From: Sulfitobacter noctilucicola
GTDB taxonomy: Bacteria; Pseudomonadota; Alphaproteobacteria; Rhodobacterales; Rhodobacteraceae
NCBI RefSeq assembly: GCF_000622385.1
Contig: NZ_JASD01000008.1
Span: 1,116,001-1,180,000 of the forward strand
Length of the DNA: 64,000 bases
Direction of reading: 5' to 3'
Shown here: positions 51,876-61,387 of the stretch, piece after piece
How positions within the stretch are numbered: the stretch's first letter is position 1
Layout: each line of letters begins with the position of its first letter
The notes under the pieces: model-generated
Database searches by the model: none
Seen by the model: only the letters and a program-made list of their open reading frames with translations
What the model was told of the DNA's origin: nothing
Program-made: the position numbers and the translations under genes

Positions 51876-52633
51876 TGCCATTAAAATTTGCCGCAAACCT
51901 GACCCTGCTCTGGCCTGAGCTGCCTTATCTCGACCGATTTGAGGCAGCCGCTGACGCGGGATTCGCGGCGGTCGAGATTTTATTCCCCTATGACGTTGCA
52001 GCCAAAGAGACACTTGGTGCGCTGCGGTCGAACGGGTTGGAGATGGTTTTGATCAACGCACCGCCACCGAACTACACCGGCGGCGCACGCGGTTTTGCAG
52101 CCGAACCCGACAAAGTCGATCGGTTCAGATACGATATGAAGCGCGTGTTTCGCTATGCCGAGGCTTTGGGTGCTTCCTTTATCCATGTCATGACGGGTGA
52201 CGGAGAAGGGGCGGCGTGCAAAGAAACTCTGATCGAAAACATAAAATGGGCGGCTGATGCGGCCCCAAAATGCGTGACCCTGACGCTTGAGCCGCTCAAT
52301 CCAGTCACGATGCCGGGGTATTTCCTGAATGATTATGATTTGACGGCTGAGATTCTAGGTGCCGTGGGGGCACCAAATGTGGCGCTGCAATACGACAGCT
52401 ATCATGCGCAAATGATCCACGGCGATGCGCTGGCAGTGTTTGACAAACACTTTGATCTGATCCGCCATATCCAGATCGGTGATATACCAGACAGGGGTGC
52501 GCCCGGCACAGGGGATGTCGATTTCGCGGAATTGTTCGAAAAGATTGAGCGGTCGAATTACACTGGTTGGATCAGCGCGGAATACCACCCGCAAGGGCCG
52601 ACCGAAACCTCACTGGACTGGATGAAACGATGA
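51875..52633 (+). CDS. Hydroxypyruvate isomerase-like TIM-barrel protein
   Basis: A 252-aa sugar-phosphate isomerase-type TIM barrel (AP endonuclease family 2 fold) closest in look to hydroxypyruvate isomerase (Hyi/OtnI), which interconverts hydroxypyruvate and tartronate semialdehyde. Typical segments are FAANLTLLWPELPYLDRFEAAADAGFAAVEILFPY in outline, VLINAPPPNYTGGARGFAA and LTLEPLNPVTMPGYFLND, the last with a metal-binding Glu. Also present are LQYDSYHAQMIHGD (Asp and His) and HIQIGDIPDRGAPGTGDVDF, with a final Glu in WISAEYHP. It starts inside the DUF1285 stop and overlaps DUF2798 by 4 nt. The exact substrate is uncertain. Confidence 0.87.
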   Translation: MPLKFAANLTLLWPELPYLDRFEAAADAGFAAVEILFPYDVAAKETLGALRSNGLEMVLINAPPPNYTGGARGFAAEPDKVDRFRYDMKRVFRYAEALGASFIHVMTGDGEGAACKETLIENIKWAADAAPKCVTLTLEPLNPVTMPGYFLNDYDLTAEILGAVGAPNVALQYDSYHAQMIHGDALAVFDKHFDLIRHIQIGDIPDRGAPGTGDVDFAELFEKIERSNYTGWISAEYHPQGPTETSLDWMKR

Positions 52634-52857
52634 TCCCGCCACGCTATGCGCCGATTGTTTTCGGATTTATCCTGTCAGGCCTGATGTCATTTCTGGTGTC
52701 AGGCATTTCGACCATCCGCGCGGTTGGATTGGGCGATGGGCTGTTTACGCTATGGCTGGGGAACTGGTCGGCCAGCTGGATGATTGCTTTTCCAGCGGTC
52801 CTGATCGTGGCCCCTTTAACCCGCAAGCTGGTATCAAAACTGGTACGTGCGCCTTAA
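52630..52857 (+). CDS. DUF2798 family small membrane protein
   Basis: A 75-aa protein with two hydrophobic helices (about residues 7-28 and 43-62). It matches the DUF2798 family pattern: PRYAPIVFGFILSGLMSFLVSGI, then WLGNWSASWMIAFPAVLIVAPLTRKLV. The second half, with W-x2-SW-x2-AFP-x3-[IV]-x-P-x2-R, is the hallmark. Function unknown. Its ATG overlaps the upstream stop (ATGA), so it is translated with the isomerase-like gene. The 3' end overlaps the convergent GST gene by 4 nt. Confidence 0.87.
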   Translation: MIPPRYAPIVFGFILSGLMSFLVSGISTIRAVGLGDGLFTLWLGNWSASWMIAFPAVLIVAPLTRKLVSKLVRAP

Positions 52858-53471
52858 GGAAACATCAGCGGGGCATCATCGGGATGCCATTGCGCAAATT
52901 TCGGCATGATACGGTTAAAACGATCTGACGCCAGAAACCCATCCAGCCATGTGTGCAGGACGATCCAATCCTGCGCGTCAAACCAGTCTTTGTCGATAAA
53001 GGCGAACTGACGCACAAAGGGCAGGATGGCATAATCAACGAGGGTAGGCTTGCCAAAGATATATCCGTGGATTTGTGCGTTCAGGTCCATCAGGAATGTG
53101 CTGGCCATTCTGCGATGCTCTTCTGGGTCTTCATCGGGGTATCTTGTTGCGTATTTCGTCCGGTCCAATGCGGATTTGAACGGACCATCGAACCGCGCGA
53201 TCAGGTCATGACCCAGTTGCGGCATATCAAGCCATCCTTCGGGATCGTTCTGTTGCAAGGCCCAGTGCATGATGTCGATGCTCTCATCAATCACTGTTGT
53301 CCCATCAATCAGGCAAGGCACAGTGCCGCTTGGCGATGCCTCAAGAAACGCCTGAGGCTTGTCGCGCAGCACAACTTCGCGCAGCGCAACCTGAACACCG
53401 GAAACATCTAGCGCAAGGCGCGCGCGCATCGCGTAAGGGCAGCGGCGAAAGGAATAGAGGACCGGTGTCAT
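52854..53471 (-). CDS. Glutathione S-transferase family protein
   Basis: A 205-aa cytosolic GST-like protein. The N-terminal thioredoxin-fold domain starts VLYSFRRCPYAMRARLAL. Its C-P-Y-A motif suggests a Cys-based enzyme (glutaredoxin-like or omega/beta type) rather than a Tyr/Ser GST. SPSGTVPCLIDGTTVIDESIDIM is the glutathione-binding cis-Pro and E-S pair, and a helical C-terminal domain follows. Likely glutathione-dependent thiol transfer or reduction; the substrate is unknown. Converges on DUF2798 with a 4-nt overlap. Confidence 0.88.
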   Translation of the reverse strand: MTPVLYSFRRCPYAMRARLALDVSGVQVALREVVLRDKPQAFLEASPSGTVPCLIDGTTVIDESIDIMHWALQQNDPEGWLDMPQLGHDLIARFDGPFKSALDRTKYATRYPDEDPEEHRRMASTFLMDLNAQIHGYIFGKPTLVDYAILPFVRQFAFIDKDWFDAQDWIVLHTWLDGFLASDRFNRIMPKFAQWHPDDAPLMFP

Positions 53472-53547
53472 AGCCTATGACATGCATCAAGCCAGCGATA
53501 AGTCCAATGACTGCCCACCGCTGCCTGCACCGTGACGCATGACACCC

Positions 53548-56340
53548 CTAGTGTGCCTCTGCCCAGTTTGCTCCGGTTCCGGCGTCAACCGTCAGCTTTA
53601 CATCCAGTTTGACGACAGGATCGTTGGCGTTTTCCATCACTTCGCGGGCGGCTGCGATCAGTTTGTCTTCGCTGCCCTTCTCAACTTCGAACAGCAGTTC
53701 GTCATGCACTTGCAGCAGCATGGTCGCGGGCAGATCGGCAATGGCATCGGGCATGCGGATCATCGCGCGGCGGATCACATCAGCGGCAGTACCTTGGATC
53801 GGGGCGTTGATTGCGGCGCGCGCGGCAAATCCGGCGCGTGGACCCTTTGATGCAATCTCTGGCGTGTGTATTTTGCGACCAAAGAGCGTTTGCACATAAC
53901 CGTGTTCTTTGGCGAATTTCTTGGTGTCGTCCATATATGTTCGAATGCCGGGGAAGCGTTCGAAATAGCGGTCGATGAACCCCTGAGCTTCGGCCCGCGG
54001 AATGCGCAGGTTACGTGCAAGCCCAAAGCCGGAGATACCATAAATCACGCCAAAGTTGATGGCTTTCGCACGGCGGCGGATGTCGGATGTCATCTCGTCC
54101 ATGGGTACGTCAAACATCTCGGAGGCGGTCATGGCGTGAATGTCATCACCCCGCGCAAAGGCCTCCTTGAGCGCGGGAATATCCGCGATATGCGCAAGGA
54201 TGCGCAGTTCGATCTGGGAATAATCGAGCGCGACAAGCGTCTTACCTTCCTCCGCGACAAAGGCTTCGCGGATGCGACGGCCTTCTTCGGAACGGATCGG
54301 GATGTTTTGCAGGTTCGGATCGGTCGAGGCGAGCCGCCCCGTGGATGCCCCCGCAATAGAATAAGACGTATGCACGCGGCCCGTATCAGGGTTGATATGG
54401 TCCTGCAATGCATCGGTGTAGGTCGACTTGAGCTTGCTCAGCTGGCGCCAGTCCAACACCCGCGCAGGCAATTCATGCTCGGTGGCCAGATCCTCAAGAA
54501 CATCCGCGCCAGTGGCATATTTGCCGGTCTTGCCCTTCTTGCCGCCCTCAAGCCCCATTTCATCAAACAGGATTTCACCGACCTGTGCGGGAGAGCCTAC
54601 GTTGAATTTACGACCCGCCAGACCGTAAAGCTCGTCTTCCAGTCCCGCCATCTTTTGGGCAAACGCATTGGACATCCGGCTTAGTGTATCGCGGTCCACC
54701 TTGACCCCTGACCGCTCCATCGCGGCCAAAACAGGCACCAGTGGCCGCTCAAGCGTTTCGTACACCTTCGTCACCTGAACGGTGTGTAGCTGCGGTTTCA
54801 GATATTGCCAAAGCCGCAACGTGATGTCCGCATCCTCGGCCGCATATTTGACAGCATCAGCAAGCGGGACCTTGTCGAAGGTGATCGCGGACTTGCCGGA
54901 ACCTAGCAGCGGTTTGATCGGAATGGGGGTGTGATTGAGATATCGTTCCGACAGCGCATCCATCCCGTGATTGTGCAGGCCTGCGTGCTGGGCATAAGAC
55001 ATCAGCATAGTATCGTCGAAAGGGGCCACAGTGATGCCGATCTGTGCGAAAATCTTGGCATCGAATTTCATGTTCTGACCGATCTTGAGGATCGCAGGGT
55101 CCTCCAGCATCGGCGTCAGGATTTTCAGCGCTTCTTCGAGCGGCATCTGACCTTCGGCCAGTTCATCGCCACCAAACAAGTCATCGCCGCGGTTCGCCTT
55201 GTGGATCAACGGGATATAGCATGCCTTACCGGGTGCGGTTGCCAGCGAGATGCCAACCAAATCAGCAGTCATTTCGTCCAGGCCGGTCGTCTCCGTATCG
55301 ACGGCGACATAGCCGACCTCGTAAATCGCATTGATCCACTTTTGCAGGGCAGCGGTGTCGCCTACATGTTCGTATTGCTCCGCATCGAAAGGCACATCCG
55401 CCATCTTCGGCGCATCCGGCAGGGGCGGTGCATCCGCAATTACCGGCGCTTCGGCATCCAGCGCATCCGCGATCCGCTTGGTCAGGGTGCGGAACTCCAT
55501 CTTGGCAAGGAATGTCAGTAGTTTTTCAGGATCAGGTTCGCGCACTTCGAGGTCATCAAGCGTGAAGTCCAGCGGCGTGTTCTCATCCAGCAGCACGAGC
55601 TTGCGCGACAGGCGGATTTGCTCTGCGTGATCAATCAGGGTCTGGCGCCGCTTGGGTTGCTTGATCTCTTCGGCACGTTCCAGCAACGCTTCAAGATCAC
55701 CGTACTCATTGATCAAAAGCGCGGCTGTTTTGATGCCGATGCCTGGTGCACCCGGCACGTTATCAACGGAATCACCTGCGAGAGCTTGCACATCGACAAC
55801 GCTTTCTGGATAGACGCCGAATTTTGCGTGAACCCCTTCGCGGTCGATCCTTGTATTTTTCATCGCGTCGAACATTTCAACGCCATCACCGACAAGCTGC
55901 ATCAGGTCCTTGTCCGAACTGATGATCGTGCAACGCCCGCCGGCAGCACGGGCCTGTACGGCGAGTGTCGCGATAATGTCGTCGGCTTCAAAACCTTCCT
56001 TTTCTTCACAGGCAATGTTGAATGCAATCGTGGCTTCGCGGGTCAGCGGAATCTGCGGGCGCAAATCTTCCGGCATCGCCTCGCGGTTTGCCTTGTACTG
56101 ATCATACATCTCGTTGCGGAAGGTATGGCTGCCTTTGTCAAAGATGACCGCCACGTGTGTTGGCGCATCATCACCTGTATTCGCCTCTACATACCGTTGC
56201 AGCATGTTGCAAAAACCTGACACGGCCCCGATGGGCAATCCGTCTGATTTGCGCGTCAAAGGTGGCAAGGCGTGATACGCCCGAAAGATAAACGCCGAAC
56301 CGTCGATCAGATGCAGATGGTGACCTTTGCCGAATGTCAT
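53548..56340 (-). CDS. polA: DNA polymerase I
   Basis: DNA repair and Okazaki-fragment polymerase of 930 aa with all three domains. The 5'-3' exonuclease (about 1-300) shows LIDGSAFIFRAYHALPPL and GIKTAALLI. The 3'-5' exonuclease (about 325-520) keeps the active residues, with DTETTGLDEM. The polymerase domain (about 540-930) has ASTGRLASTDPNLQNIPIR, VALDYSQIELRILAHI (motif A), RRAKAINFGVIYG (motif B) and QVHDELLFEV (motif C). The start is the ATG at 56340 with GGGGAG 7 nt upstream. Intact proofreading distinguishes it from Taq-like enzymes. Confidence 0.97.
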   Translation of the reverse strand: MTFGKGHHLHLIDGSAFIFRAYHALPPLTRKSDGLPIGAVSGFCNMLQRYVEANTGDDAPTHVAVIFDKGSHTFRNEMYDQYKANREAMPEDLRPQIPLTREATIAFNIACEEKEGFEADDIIATLAVQARAAGGRCTIISSDKDLMQLVGDGVEMFDAMKNTRIDREGVHAKFGVYPESVVDVQALAGDSVDNVPGAPGIGIKTAALLINEYGDLEALLERAEEIKQPKRRQTLIDHAEQIRLSRKLVLLDENTPLDFTLDDLEVREPDPEKLLTFLAKMEFRTLTKRIADALDAEAPVIADAPPLPDAPKMADVPFDAEQYEHVGDTAALQKWINAIYEVGYVAVDTETTGLDEMTADLVGISLATAPGKACYIPLIHKANRGDDLFGGDELAEGQMPLEEALKILTPMLEDPAILKIGQNMKFDAKIFAQIGITVAPFDDTMLMSYAQHAGLHNHGMDALSERYLNHTPIPIKPLLGSGKSAITFDKVPLADAVKYAAEDADITLRLWQYLKPQLHTVQVTKVYETLERPLVPVLAAMERSGVKVDRDTLSRMSNAFAQKMAGLEDELYGLAGRKFNVGSPAQVGEILFDEMGLEGGKKGKTGKYATGADVLEDLATEHELPARVLDWRQLSKLKSTYTDALQDHINPDTGRVHTSYSIAGASTGRLASTDPNLQNIPIRSEEGRRIREAFVAEEGKTLVALDYSQIELRILAHIADIPALKEAFARGDDIHAMTASEMFDVPMDEMTSDIRRRAKAINFGVIYGISGFGLARNLRIPRAEAQGFIDRYFERFPGIRTYMDDTKKFAKEHGYVQTLFGRKIHTPEIASKGPRAGFAARAAINAPIQGTAADVIRRAMIRMPDAIADLPATMLLQVHDELLFEVEKGSEDKLIAAAREVMENANDPVVKLDVKLTVDAGTGANWAEAH

Positions 56341-56472
56341 GCGATATCTCCCCTGAGGCATGCCCCCTAATGCCACGAAGCATCCCGCGCTGCCAGCAAG
56401 GTTTATGCCGTGTTCAGGGCTTTATCATTGAACTAGTCGTCGCCAGTTTGCCCTTTGCGAGCGAGAGGCGTT

Positions 56473-56652
56473 TTAGACTTTGCCTTCAAAGTCGGCGTGC
56501 ACATATTTGCAGTCACAGTAGCCGCATTCGACAAACCCGGTGTCTTTGGGGATTTGAAGCCAGACGCGCGGATGCCCTAACGCACCTTCGCCACCGTCAC
56601 ACGCGATGCGGTAGGTGTTCACGATCCGGGTCTCTGGCGCAGGTTGGCTCAT
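56473..56652 (-). CDS. Small zinc-finger protein (zf-CHCC, NDUFS6-like)
   Basis: A 59-aa protein of the CHCC zinc-finger family related to the mitochondrial complex I subunit NDUFS6. Ligands are visible in order: [13 protein letters not shown] (Cys and His), then [12 protein letters not shown] with Cys pairs. The pattern C-x8-H-P-x-V-[WY]-L-x-I followed by C-x-YC is the family hallmark. In alphaproteobacteria such proteins may be accessory to NADH dehydrogenase, but that is inference. The open frame extends far upstream; the ATG at 56652 fits the family length. Confidence 0.87.
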   Translation of the reverse strand: MSQPAPETRIVNTYRIACDGGEGALGHPRVWLQIPKDTGFVECGYCDCKYVHADFEGKV

Positions 56653-56722
56653 GGGGGGTGTCCTTGGCTGAGGCGTTGTCCTGACGCCGTTATGCCGAAA
56701 GGGTCCCCCCCCGGCAAGGGGG

Positions 56723-57187
56723 CTAGCCGCGGTCGATGCGCAGTTGATAGCAGTTGTTTCGTGCGGACCGCACATGGAGATATGAAACATCGCCATCATC
56801 CAGTACGGTTTTGGCATAGGCGGGCAAAGCTGCCGCAGCGACCACCTTGCCTGTGCCATAGACGATCCTGTCGCGGTAACAGTATCCTTTCACCAGATAG
56901 TCCGGCGAGCTTTGCATAATTTCTGGCAGGACATCTCCACTACCATTCTGGCAGGCATCGGCGCATAGGAAAATAGGGCCGGTTTCGGCGTAGGGGTGAA
57001 GATCTTCAAAAGGTCGATAGGCAAGGATAAGCATCGCATCTCCCTTTGGTATGTCCTTCAAGCAATGGCGGCAGGGGTTTCCGTCACCGTCTGAAATCGC
57101 GCGTTCCGGCGCATTGTCATACGCATCATTACCTCCCTCTTGTTGCAGGGATCGAACGATGTGTGTCGGAAGGGCTGTATACTGCAT
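56723..57187 (-). CDS. DUF1203 family protein
   Basis: A 154-aa cytoplasmic protein of the DUF1203 family. It carries [24 protein letters not shown] in outline (CRHCL, then G-[DE]-x-[ML]-L-x-[AS]-[YH]-x-PF), followed by [26 protein letters not shown] and [22 protein letters not shown]. The paired Cys residues hint at metal binding, but no function is known. AAAGGAGA precedes the ATG at 7 nt. Divergent from gpmI across about 150 nt, which holds both promoters. Confidence 0.9.
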   Translation of the reverse strand: MQYTALPTHIVRSLQQEGGNDAYDNAPERAISDGDGNPCRHCLKDIPKGDAMLILAYRPFEDLHPYAETGPIFLCADACQNGSGDVLPEIMQSSPDYLVKGYCYRDRIVYGTGKVVAAAALPAYAKTVLDDGDVSYLHVRSARNNCYQLRIDRG

Positions 57188-57338
57188 GATATGTCTCCTT
57201 TGATGCGATTGGTCTGGCGGACCGACGCGCCCCGAACAATCCGTTTCCTGCGCATATGCAACCTTGTTCAGGAAAGTGGTTCACGGCGCAGTCGCAAAAG
57301 GGTAAAAGAGCGCAAAACAAGGGCCGGAGCAGGACCAT

Positions 57339-58856
57339 ATGACAATCCCGAAACCCGTTGTGTTATGTATTTTGGATGGCTGGGGCCTGAGCGAGACGCG
57401 CGAAGGCAACGCGCCTGTACTTGCGGACACGCCGAATATGGACAGGATCATGACCACCTGTCCCAACGCCACGTTGATCACTCATGGCCCGGACGTGGGG
57501 CTGCCCAGCGGTCAAATGGGCAATTCAGAGGTCGGACACACCAACATCGGCGCGGGCCGTGTGGTTGCGATGGACCTTGGCCAGATCGACCTCGCGATTG
57601 AAGATGGCAGTTTCGCAACGAATCCGCCGCTGGTGCAGTTTATCGAAAAGCTGCGCGCATCGGGCGGTACCGCACATCTGATGGGTGTTGTGTCAGACGG
57701 GGGCGTACACGGACACCTCAACCACATGATCGCAGCGGCAAAGGCGATTGACGATGCGGATGTTCCGGTCGTCATCCATGCAATCACCGATGGCCGGGAT
57801 GTGGCCCCGCGCTCGGCGCTTGGCTATCTCGAAATGCTAAACGCATCCTTGTCTGACCGCGTGCGTGTCGTCACTTTATCCGGCCGCTATTACGCGCTGG
57901 ATCGCGACAACAGATGGGATCGGGTTGAAAAAGCGGTTGCCGCTGTGTTGCATGGCAAGGGTCTCGGCTCAGAAAACGCACTGCAAGCAGTAGAAGATGC
58001 CTATGGCCGGGATGAGGACGACGAGTTCATCCTGCCAACTGTGTTGGACGATTATAAAGGTGCCAATGACGGAGACGGGTTGTTCTGCCTTAATTTTCGT
58101 GCCGACCGTGCACGCGAAATTATGGCGGCCCTTGGTGCGCTCGAATTTGATGCATATCCAGTCGGGGCGCGGCCTGAATGGTCTGCGTTGATGGGGATGG
58201 CGCAATATTCACAAGCCCATGCCGCCTACATGACGACGATGTATCACAAGCCCGAATTGCCGAACACTTTGGGTGATTGGGTTGCGAAAAAGGGCCTGCG
58301 ACAGTTCCGGTTGGCCGAGACCGAGAAATATCCACACGTCACCTTCTTTTTGAACGGAGGGGAGGAAAGCGCGTTCGACGGTGAGGATCGCCAGATGCCG
58401 AAATCTCCTGACGTGGCTACCTATGACTTGCAGCCGGAAATGTCCTCTGGAGAGGTAACAGACCAGTTCGTGCACGCCATCGAAGAGGGGTATGACCTGA
58501 TTGTCGTCAATTATGCCAACCCCGATATGGTCGGACATACCGGTGATCTGGCTGCTGCTATGGCGGCTTGCACGGCGGTTGATGCCGGCCTTGGTCGCGT
58601 GTTGACCGCGCTTGAAAAGGCGGGCGGCGCGATGATCGTCACGGCGGATCACGGCAACTGCGAAGTTATGATTGATTCCGAAACAGGTGGTCCGCACACA
58701 GCGCATACGCTTAACCCGGTGCCGGTGGCGCTGGTGGGAGGGCCCGATGGCGCTGCGTTGCGCAATGGCCGGCTGGCTGATCTTGCACCGACCTTGCTGG
58801 CTTTGATGGGGCTTGAACAACCTGCAGAGATGACAGGAAAGTCGCTCCTTTCATGA
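57339..58856 (+). CDS. gpmI: 2,3-bisphosphoglycerate-independent phosphoglycerate mutase
   Basis: Glycolytic and gluconeogenic enzyme interconverting 3- and 2-phosphoglycerate with two Mn2+ ions. The 505-aa alkaline-phosphatase-fold protein has CILDGWGL with the first metal Asp, and LPSGQMGNSEVGHTNIGAGR with the phospho-Ser 63. MGVVSDGGVHGHLNHM, HAITDGRDVAP and FRADRAREI follow. NYANPDMVGHTG and ITADHGNCE are the C-terminal metal ligands. It heads an operon with the EnvC-like gene, which it overlaps by 4 nt, and ctpA. Confidence 0.97.
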   Translation: MTIPKPVVLCILDGWGLSETREGNAPVLADTPNMDRIMTTCPNATLITHGPDVGLPSGQMGNSEVGHTNIGAGRVVAMDLGQIDLAIEDGSFATNPPLVQFIEKLRASGGTAHLMGVVSDGGVHGHLNHMIAAAKAIDDADVPVVIHAITDGRDVAPRSALGYLEMLNASLSDRVRVVTLSGRYYALDRDNRWDRVEKAVAAVLHGKGLGSENALQAVEDAYGRDEDDEFILPTVLDDYKGANDGDGLFCLNFRADRAREIMAALGALEFDAYPVGARPEWSALMGMAQYSQAHAAYMTTMYHKPELPNTLGDWVAKKGLRQFRLAETEKYPHVTFFLNGGEESAFDGEDRQMPKSPDVATYDLQPEMSSGEVTDQFVHAIEEGYDLIVVNYANPDMVGHTGDLAAAMAACTAVDAGLGRVLTALEKAGGAMIVTADHGNCEVMIDSETGGPHTAHTLNPVPVALVGGPDGAALRNGRLADLAPTLLALMGLEQPAEMTGKSLLS

Positions 58857-59995
58857 GATTAGCCGTCGCTTTGTCTTTGATGGTTTGGGCTGCGGCAGCG
58901 CATGGGCAGTCGACGGCCGCGACACAGGCGCGTGCCGCCGCGGGTGCCTTGGAAGAGGCATCCCGTATGCTGGACGAGGCTGACGGTGCACGTGATCGCG
59001 TGCGCGCGCTGACCCAGACCATTCAGGCATTCGAGACGGGCTTGGGTGCAATGCGCTCGGGCTTGCGGGCAGCAGCAATAAACGAGGCGCAGCTTACCAA
59101 GAAACTACAATCGCGCGAAGAGGAAGTCGCGCAGCTGCTTGGCGTTCTGCAAAGCATGGGGGACGAGCCGTCACCGGTCATGCTGTTGCATCCTGACGGG
59201 CCGACAGGGAACGCACGGGCAGGGATGCTGTTGGCTGAACTCACACCTGCCCTGAACCGTCGCGCTGATACGTTGCGCAGCGATCTGGAAAATGTACAGA
59301 TGTTGCGGGGTCTACAGGTTGATGCGGCAGAGCGACTTCAAGCAGGGCTGACGCAGGTGCAGGCCGCGCGGACCGAGCTTAATCAGGCCATGGCGAACCG
59401 AACGGACTTGCCGACGCGCTTTACCGAAGATCCGGTGCGCACAGGTATCCTGATTGCCTCGACCGAAACGCTGGACGGATTTGCCAGCGGACTGTCCGAG
59501 ATTGTCACGGATGAAACTGAACCGGCACCTGTATCGCTTGAAGGGCAGATCGGAGCGCTGTCGCTGCCTGCGCAGGGTTTGATTTTGCGCCGCGCCGGAG
59601 AGGCGGATGCCGCTGGCGTCAAACGGCCCGGTATCATCCTTGCGACGCGCCCCGGTGCTATCGTCACCACACCGACTGCTGCGACGATCCGCTATACCGG
59701 TCCGCTGCTGGATTTCGGTAATGTCGTTATCCTTGAACCGCAAGCACAGACGTTGTTTGTATTTGCAGGCCTGGATGTGGTTTACGGCAAGGCAGGACAG
59801 GTAATTGCAGGGGGCACCCCGGTTGGGCTGATGGGCGGTATTTCGCAACAAACCGCCGACCAATCCGGTGGCCTATTGTCACCCCTTCGTGAAGGGGCTG
59901 GCACAGATCGCTCAGAAACGCTCTATATAGAGGTAAGACAGAATAATACCCCGCAGAACCCGGCAGAGTGGTTTCGCACGGATGAGGATGGATAA
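58853..59995 (+). CDS. EnvC-like murein hydrolase activator with degenerate LytM domain
   Basis: A 380-aa exported protein: a signal peptide (about 1-19, LAVALSLMVWAAAAHGQ), a long coiled coil (about 20-200) and a C-terminal M23/LytM-like domain (about 258-375). That last domain keeps the family fold signals (GNVVILEP, VYGKAGQVIAGGTPVGLMG, ETLYIEVRQN). The zinc-ligand His residues are missing, though: the usual H-x-H strand reads LFVFAGLDV. It therefore should activate amidases at the septum, as EnvC does, rather than cut peptidoglycan itself. Joined to gpmI by a 4-nt overlap and followed by ctpA after 4 nt. Confidence 0.9.
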   Translation: MRLAVALSLMVWAAAAHGQSTAATQARAAAGALEEASRMLDEADGARDRVRALTQTIQAFETGLGAMRSGLRAAAINEAQLTKKLQSREEEVAQLLGVLQSMGDEPSPVMLLHPDGPTGNARAGMLLAELTPALNRRADTLRSDLENVQMLRGLQVDAAERLQAGLTQVQAARTELNQAMANRTDLPTRFTEDPVRTGILIASTETLDGFASGLSEIVTDETEPAPVSLEGQIGALSLPAQGLILRRAGEADAAGVKRPGIILATRPGAIVTTPTAATIRYTGPLLDFGNVVILEPQAQTLFVFAGLDVVYGKAGQVIAGGTPVGLMGGISQQTADQSGGLLSPLREGAGTDRSETLYIEVRQNNTPQNPAEWFRTDEDG

Positions 59996-59999
59996 GACA

Positions 60000-61334
60000 A
60001 TGAAGAAGTTTATCATGGCTGCCGCCGGCGGCACATTTCTGGGCGTTGTCGCCACGACCCAGATCGCAGCACCACTGCTTGCACAAGAAAGCGCCAAGAC
60101 GGAGAACGTGTACGAACAACTTGACCTGTTCGGCGACATCTTTGAGCGGATCCGCGCGCAGTACGTGGAAGAAACAGACAGCAGTGAGCTGATCGAAGCG
60201 GCGATCAACGGTATGCTGACCTCGCTTGATCCGCATTCGAGCTATCTGTCGCCCAAAGACGCGGCGAAAATGCGTGAACAGACACGCGGCGAATTTGGCG
60301 GTCTTGGCATCGAGGTCACGCAAGAAGAGGGATTTGTCAAAGTCGTCTCTCCGATTGATGGCACGCCCGCAGATGAGGCTGGTATTGAGGCAGGCGACTT
60401 CATCACGCATGTAGATGGCGAAAGCCTGCTTGGTCTGGTGCTTGACGATGCAGTTGAATTGATGCGCGGGCCGGTCGGCTCCGAGATCGTGATCACGATC
60501 GTGCGCGAAGGCGAGCAGGAACCCTTTGACGTGTCCATCGTACGTGACACGATCCAGCTGACCGCTGTTCGGGCGCGCACCGTAGGCCAGACAGCAGTTT
60601 TGCGCCTGACCACATTCAACGAACAGACCTACCCGAAGATGAAGGAAGGTCTGGAAGAGCAAATTGAAGCAGCGGGTGGCATTGATAACATAAACGGCAT
60701 CGTGCTCGACATGCGCAACAACCCCGGTGGTTTGCTCAATCAGGCGATTGCTGTCTCTGATGCCTTCCTTGAGAAGGGCGAAATTGTCAGCACGCGTGGT
60801 CGCGAACTTGCAGATGGTGATCGCGTAAATGCAACACCCGGTGATCTGTCTCAGGGCAAACCAATCGTTGTGCTGATCAACGGCGGCTCTGCTTCTGCTT
60901 CGGAAATCGTTGCTGGTGCCCTTCAGGACCACCGCCGTGCGATTGTGATCGGGACCAAAAGCTTTGGTAAAGGTTCTGTTCAAACCGTGATGCCATTGCG
61001 CGGATCCGGTGCCATGCGTCTGACCACGGCGCGGTACTATACGCCATCGGGACGCTCCATTCAGGCGTTGGGCGTATCGCCCGATATCATCGTGGCGCAG
61101 CCGCCCGTTACGCAAGAGACGGATGAAGAGGAAACAGCGGCACGTCCATTGCGGTCAGAAGCCGACCTGCGCGGCAGTCTGAACAACGACAGCCTGACTG
61201 AAGATCAGGTCGATCAGATCATGCAGGACCGTGCCAAGGCCGAAGAGGCGGCAGAGTTGCGCGAAGAGGATTACCAGCTGGCCTATGCCATCGACATCCT
61301 CAAAGGGCTCTCTGCGCTGGGCGAGCAGGACTGA
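60000..61334 (+). CDS. ctpA: C-terminal processing peptidase CtpA (S41)
   Basis: Periplasmic serine protease that trims C-termini or degrades envelope proteins, including wall hydrolases in some bacteria. The 444-aa protein has a signal peptide (FIMAAAGGTFLGVVATTQIAAPLLA) and an N-terminal helical part with LTSLDPHSSYL. A PDZ domain follows (about 85-170, GLGIEVTQEEGFVKVVSPIDG), then the S41 core with LDMRNNPGGLL. The catalytic Ser lies in NGGSASASEIVAGAL and the catalytic Lys in GTKSFGKGSVQ. The start is ATG 60000 or 59982, which would overlap the EnvC-like gene. Its neighbour suggests control of septal peptidoglycan hydrolysis. Confidence 0.95.
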   Translation: MKKFIMAAAGGTFLGVVATTQIAAPLLAQESAKTENVYEQLDLFGDIFERIRAQYVEETDSSELIEAAINGMLTSLDPHSSYLSPKDAAKMREQTRGEFGGLGIEVTQEEGFVKVVSPIDGTPADEAGIEAGDFITHVDGESLLGLVLDDAVELMRGPVGSEIVITIVREGEQEPFDVSIVRDTIQLTAVRARTVGQTAVLRLTTFNEQTYPKMKEGLEEQIEAAGGIDNINGIVLDMRNNPGGLLNQAIAVSDAFLEKGEIVSTRGRELADGDRVNATPGDLSQGKPIVVLINGGSASASEIVAGALQDHRRAIVIGTKSFGKGSVQTVMPLRGSGAMRLTTARYYTPSGRSIQALGVSPDIIVAQPPVTQETDEEETAARPLRSEADLRGSLNNDSLTEDQVDQIMQDRAKAEEAAELREEDYQLAYAIDILKGLSALGEQD

Positions 61335-61387
61335 CAATAGATGGGTCGCCCTGATCGGGTGGCCCGTCGTCTACTAACTTGGCGGGA

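Noticed and set aside
56653..56859. N-terminal extension of the zinc-finger frame
   Set aside because: Overlaps the DUF1203 gene on the same strand and has no similarity to the short zf-CHCC family.
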